A model generated the notes under the pieces. That model was given only the letters and a program-made list of their open reading frames with translations. It was not told the DNA's origin and did not search any database. From positions 1 to 42,154 of the forward strand of contig JAYSTY010000285.1 of assembly GCA_043719385.1 (NCBI GenBank): a DNA stretch of 42,154 nt. The letters are read 5' to 3'. Origin of the DNA: JAFDVL01 sp043719385. Its GTDB lineage: Bacteria > Acidobacteriota > Blastocatellia > RBC074. Every line of letters starts with the position of its first letter. Within the stretch, counting starts at the first letter, position 1. This document shows, piece after piece, positions 39,801 to 42,154 of the stretch. The position numbers and the translations under genes are program-made.

Positions 39801-42154
39801 GGAAAATGCTGCCGCCCGCTGCCAGGTTTTTCCATCGTCAATTGAGTATTCGACCAAACCAAAATCGTAATTCGCTTCGATGTCATAGCTGTGAGCAAAT
39901 TGCAGTGTCACATCGCTTACATTACTGAAGTCGAAAACCTGCGAAGTCAGCGAAGTATTGCTGTTTGCGGTGTAATTTCCGGTCGGGCTGTCCGTCCAGC
40001 TATGCGTTTGCGACGCAGCTTTGGTCGTTACAATTCCCCAGCTTCCGGTGGGAATCCAGCCCTGATTGCCGCTCTCGACATTATCCTGGAAAATTATTTT
40101 TTCACGTGTGACGGCGGCAGTGATTTTGATCTCGGCGCTTGCTCCAGCACCAGTATTTTGATCCTGATATGTCGCAGTAATTTGATCGCCTGACTCCACC
40201 GAAGCCTGCAAGCTGCCATCGCCGGGAATTGCTTTTCCAGCGACCAGTTTTATTTGTCCTTTGAAATTGCCGGGGAAAGCCGCTTCCGGGGCCAGCGCAA
40301 TAATTTCCTGATCGCCAGTGACTGAACTGGTGAAGGTGATTTGCGTTGGGTTGCCAGCGTTGCGGTCACCAACGGTAAAGCGAATATTTTCTCCAACCAG
40401 ATAGCTGCGCTTATCAAGGCTGATGGTTCCGGCGTCGTTGCAATACGCTGGTGCGTCAAAAGATTCTTTCGGCGCACCGTCATCGGCGCCCAGACTGCTG
40501 GCGTTGATTCCCAGCCCGCGTTTGGCGAAGGCCTGCCATAAGACGCATTGATTGGCCCCGTTATTGTTGACGCGATCCGCCAGCAAAATTGCATCACGGG
40601 CGTCAATGAAACCGGGCGCGTTGGGCGTCAGCCTTAATCCATCCACGATCAGTTGAATGCTTTGTCTTTGCCCTTCCGCGAAACCATATTTTTTAATCAA
40701 CCCCACGCGCATTTCCAGCAACGTATTACACCAGATTTCGCCCACTGCATGGACTTCGGTGTTGAGCGCAATGTTGCCAAAGGTTAACGGGTTAACATTT
40801 TTATCTGTGCTGTATGGATAATGCCGAATTCCTTTCGGGTAATTATTACGGACGTATTGTCCGACCGCGTAATCTCCGTCGAGGTTATCGCTTTCTTTTC
40901 GCAACAAAATTATGCCGAGATAATCCGACCAGCCTTCGCCCATGCCGGCGGACTGATTGCCCGATAAACCGCTGCCGTTGCCGACCAGCCGATTGCTTAA
41001 ACCGTGTGTCAGTTCGTGCAAAATCACGCCCTGATCCAGGTCGCCATCAAGTTGTTGCGGCGTGCCGGAATTCCATAAATACATTTGCACACGCCCGGCA
41101 CTGCCATCGGGTGGAGTCGCAAAATTCGCATTATTTATTCCGCCTCCGTCCTGAACATCCGCCACAACGCGGTCATTACCAAAACCGCCAAGCCCGAAAT
41201 TATCACTCTGAAAATTGCCGGACGTTTCTGTAAATCCGTATTGATATAAAATGTCGTGGTAACGATTCACCCAATAAAATAAATTAACCTGCGCGGCTTT
41301 TTGGTTGTCGGCATCAGTGGGCGGTTTGGTGAAATCAAAGAGAAACGAAAAATTACTGTCCGGTACAGTCAGACGAGGTTCATCGGGAATATTATCCGCA
41401 ACTCGATCAAGGTGCGCGTCTACGTTGTTGCTGATGAGCGTCGTTTGACTTGCGCCGGCCCACCAATCGTAATGCTTATCCGCCGCATTAAAAATCGTCA
41501 CGCCATTGAATGGAGCCGGACGAAAGGGAATATCCTGTTGCGGAACGGTTGGCGGATCATTATTGACGTGCGGCAGGTCCGGGCGCGGATTGTCTTCGGT
41601 GTAAACCAACCCGTGCGGGTTTTCATATGTTGTATAGTTATGGCGAAATAATAAAGAGCCGCGCTCAGCATCCACAAGCACCAGATAAACATCAGGCGAA
41701 TCCTGCCGCCAAAGCGTAAATTCCCACGCCAGTCGGAGCGATTTTGACGACAGTGGAAAATAAATCAGCTTTGCCTCGACAGCACGGTCAAAGCCTGGAA
41801 CCGCTGCGAATTTCGTCGTTAAATTTGGAGTCTGAGCTTCCAGGTTTGGGCGTGGAACATCCGTCAAATTAACGTCAGCAAAAGTGGCGGCCTGTTTGAA
41901 AGCTTCCGTTGCCAGAATTTTCGGACGCGCAAGATTGACGCGGTTGCCAGCCTGTGGCGTCAGTTCACCCGCCGCCGCGATCACTGCACCACGACGATCA
42001 AGATGCACCGCCATCGCGCCCTGAAAAATATTAATGCCGCCGACATTTTGCTCATACGTTAAATGCGTGACGCCGTTATGGCGGGAAAAATCGTGGCGGG
42101 GAATTTTTAATTCTCTGGTTTCACTTTCGCTTAACCGAAATAAATCATGATTGT
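36882..42154 (-). CDS. secreted M36 (fungalysin) metalloprotease with TIG, kelch and Solibacter-type C-terminal domains (N-terminus outside window)
   Basis: The frame is open to the window edge, so the signal peptide and part of the propeptide are missing. Numbering from the Met at 42014: propeptide end (FTP-like, starting upstream with GVTHLTYEQNVGGINIFQGA) to about 100; M36 catalytic domain about 150-525 with HELTH at 333-337 and the third zinc ligand Glu360 in GMGEGWSD; a beta-sandwich of immune-inhibitor/MAM type about 640-785; two IPT/TIG domains about 801-885 and 892-975; a fibronectin/Ig-like domain about 978-1076; six kelch repeats about 1080-1370, each with a Gly-Gly pair; a cadherin-like Ig domain about 1386-1490; and the C-terminal domain about 1493-1710 (GALPADSIASAFGADLA, LYVSPTQVNFVIPPGL). 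The last resembles TIGR03437, known mainly from Acidobacteriota. Probably secreted or surface-bound. Confidence 0.9.
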   Translation of the reverse strand, partial: NHDLFRLSESETRELKIPRHDFSRHNGVTHLTYEQNVGGINIFQGAMAVHLDRRGAVIAAAGELTPQAGNRVNLARPKILATEAFKQAATFADVNLTDVPRPNLEAQTPNLTTKFAAVPGFDRAVEAKLIYFPLSSKSLRLAWEFTLWRQDSPDVYLVLVDAERGSLLFRHNYTTYENPHGLVYTEDNPRPDLPHVNNDPPTVPQQDIPFRPAPFNGVTIFNAADKHYDWWAGASQTTLISNNVDAHLDRVADNIPDEPRLTVPDSNFSFLFDFTKPPTDADNQKAAQVNLFYWVNRYHDILYQYGFTETSGNFQSDNFGLGGFGNDRVVADVQDGGGINNANFATPPDGSAGRVQMYLWNSGTPQQLDGDLDQGVILHELTHGLSNRLVGNGSGLSGNQSAGMGEGWSDYLGIILLRKESDNLDGDYAVGQYVRNNYPKGIRHYPYSTDKNVNPLTFGNIALNTEVHAVGEIWCNTLLEMRVGLIKKYGFAEGQRQSIQLIVDGLRLTPNAPGFIDARDAILLADRVNNNGANQCVLWQAFAKRGLGINASSLGADDGAPKESFDAPAYCNDAGTISLDKRSYLVGENIRFTVGDRNAGNPTQITFTSSVTGDQEIIALAPEAAFPGNFKGQIKLVAGKAIPGDGSLQASVESGDQITATYQDQNTGAGASAEIKITAAVTREKIIFQDNVESGNQGWIPTGSWGIVTTKAASQTHSWTDSPTGNYTANSNTSLTSQVFDFSNVSDVTLQFAHSYDIEANYDFGLVEYSIDDGKTWQRAAAFSGLSTFNQAIIPLDALANQAQARIRFRLLTDPVENHDGWYIDDVRISARSSNPVIIKPADQPTPNITAISPAFGALAGGTKVTISGANFTDTADTGVTFDGIAATSINVISGSTISVTTPAHAAGAVIVRVKNRLGETAQGNGFTYYQTGSPTVIPILSQVFPAAGSTRGGSVITISGANFTPETTIKFGTTQANVTFINSRTLRVLTPVVGTAGAVDVTAANGAQIATLTNAFTFTAPTPPTVQVLTPTAGQNGFSGGVVGITWISADNQTIARHKVSLFRDTTFISDLADGIPGEAQSYNWRIPTALTAATNYRVRVVATDNESAETEAFSNTFALARMWQIRASMSSALMRATYVSDGDNIIAIGGRTAASSVTATNAVRRYDPNANAWTSLASLPVFLSSTDAAVINGKIYVPGGATETSTIDTHYVYDLRNNAWATAANMPLALSAYACATDAAQGIFYVTGGLNSSTTQVANVRAFDVAANTWSSLPPMNTARYAHKSTLLDGKLYVAGGFGIAGGLANCEVYDFATQKWANIAPLNRARAFAASTVFKDASGNTYWLLVGGEDATLRTTLGTAELYDVKNNRWIALDDSFNLTSTRTQTNGVVAGNYFYVIGGGTGTATQPVASSFNERLQLPLNLSALGAPPSLAVPVNQLAVAGNELKFTVTANELNALAPLTLTASDLPAGASFNQEIATINNARGVLRWTPTAADAGRTFTLKFQASDGGLSDTKNVLVNVVTAAPMAVVNAAHYQGGALPADSIASAFGADLAIRTEAALTLPVPNELAGTKVMVNGIPAPLLYVSPTQVNFVIPPGLDLGAATIIVSNPTGKYALATAQITEAAPSIFTVDATGRGDAAALATADSINYLPAPFDVTVNGKPNFLILFGTGFRHATAANANDENGVAESLRVTIDGQEARVLYAGAQGFYAGLDQINIELPATIQAGARKVEVVLTLNGVEANRVTIPLK

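Overview
The window reads as a chromosomal segment of an Acidobacteriota bacterium, most likely class Blastocatellia and possibly from a metagenome assembly. Three things point there: a giant secreted protease ending in a domain that matches the 'Solibacter C-terminal' family (TIGR03437) as I remember it, an Oar-like TonB receptor with an N-terminal carboxypeptidase-regulatory-like domain, and housekeeping gene orders typical of Gram-negative bacteria. The lineage is inference; no rRNA or tRNA gene is visible.

Layout. 1-700 holds the start of signal peptidase I (minus strand, cut by the window edge). 881-7311 is a tight plus-strand run: apiosidase-like glycoside hydrolase, an Rpn/PD-(D/E)XK-type gene (frameshifted), a GMC oxidoreductase, a CDF metal transporter and a LarA-like DUF2088 gene (frameshifted). 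It meets a minus-strand hotdog protein tail to tail. 8221-9957 encodes a secreted HbpS/GlcG-like protein and a Tat-exported enolase-superfamily enzyme. 10040-14629 (minus) holds the TonB receptor, a LolA-like periplasmic protein and a periplasmic protein with one c-type haem motif. 14951-15744 is a small two-gene cassette with a truncated HNH nuclease. 15839-18103 is an OPT transporter. 18130-21786 (minus) has an ATP-grasp ligase, a response regulator and a TolC-like outer-membrane channel.

21986-28453 (minus) is an arginine-biosynthesis cluster in the order argC, argB, a gamma-glutamylcyclotransferase, argD, an argA-like acetyltransferase, two accessory genes (DUF2164 and a frameshifted unknown) and argJ. 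Facing away from it, behind a consensus sigma70 promoter, lies the fatty-acid operon 28647-35082: DUF177, rpmF, plsX, fabH, fabD, fabG, acpP, fabF. This ends at a clear intrinsic terminator. The right end is minus strand: ctaA (haem A synthase), a small membrane protein, and the M36 (fungalysin) protease with TIG, kelch and Solibacter-type C-terminal domains, which runs off the window.

The most notable non-coding signal is a set of intergenic hairpin elements. Each has two 20-29 base inverted arms around a spacer, several arms are themselves small palindromes, and most elements sit a few bases after a stop codon. Arm sequence differs between elements while architecture is shared, like REP doublets (REPINs); no RAYT transposase is present. 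The second theme is decay: three accessory genes carry one frameshift each and a fourth has an in-frame stop, while the housekeeping genes are intact.
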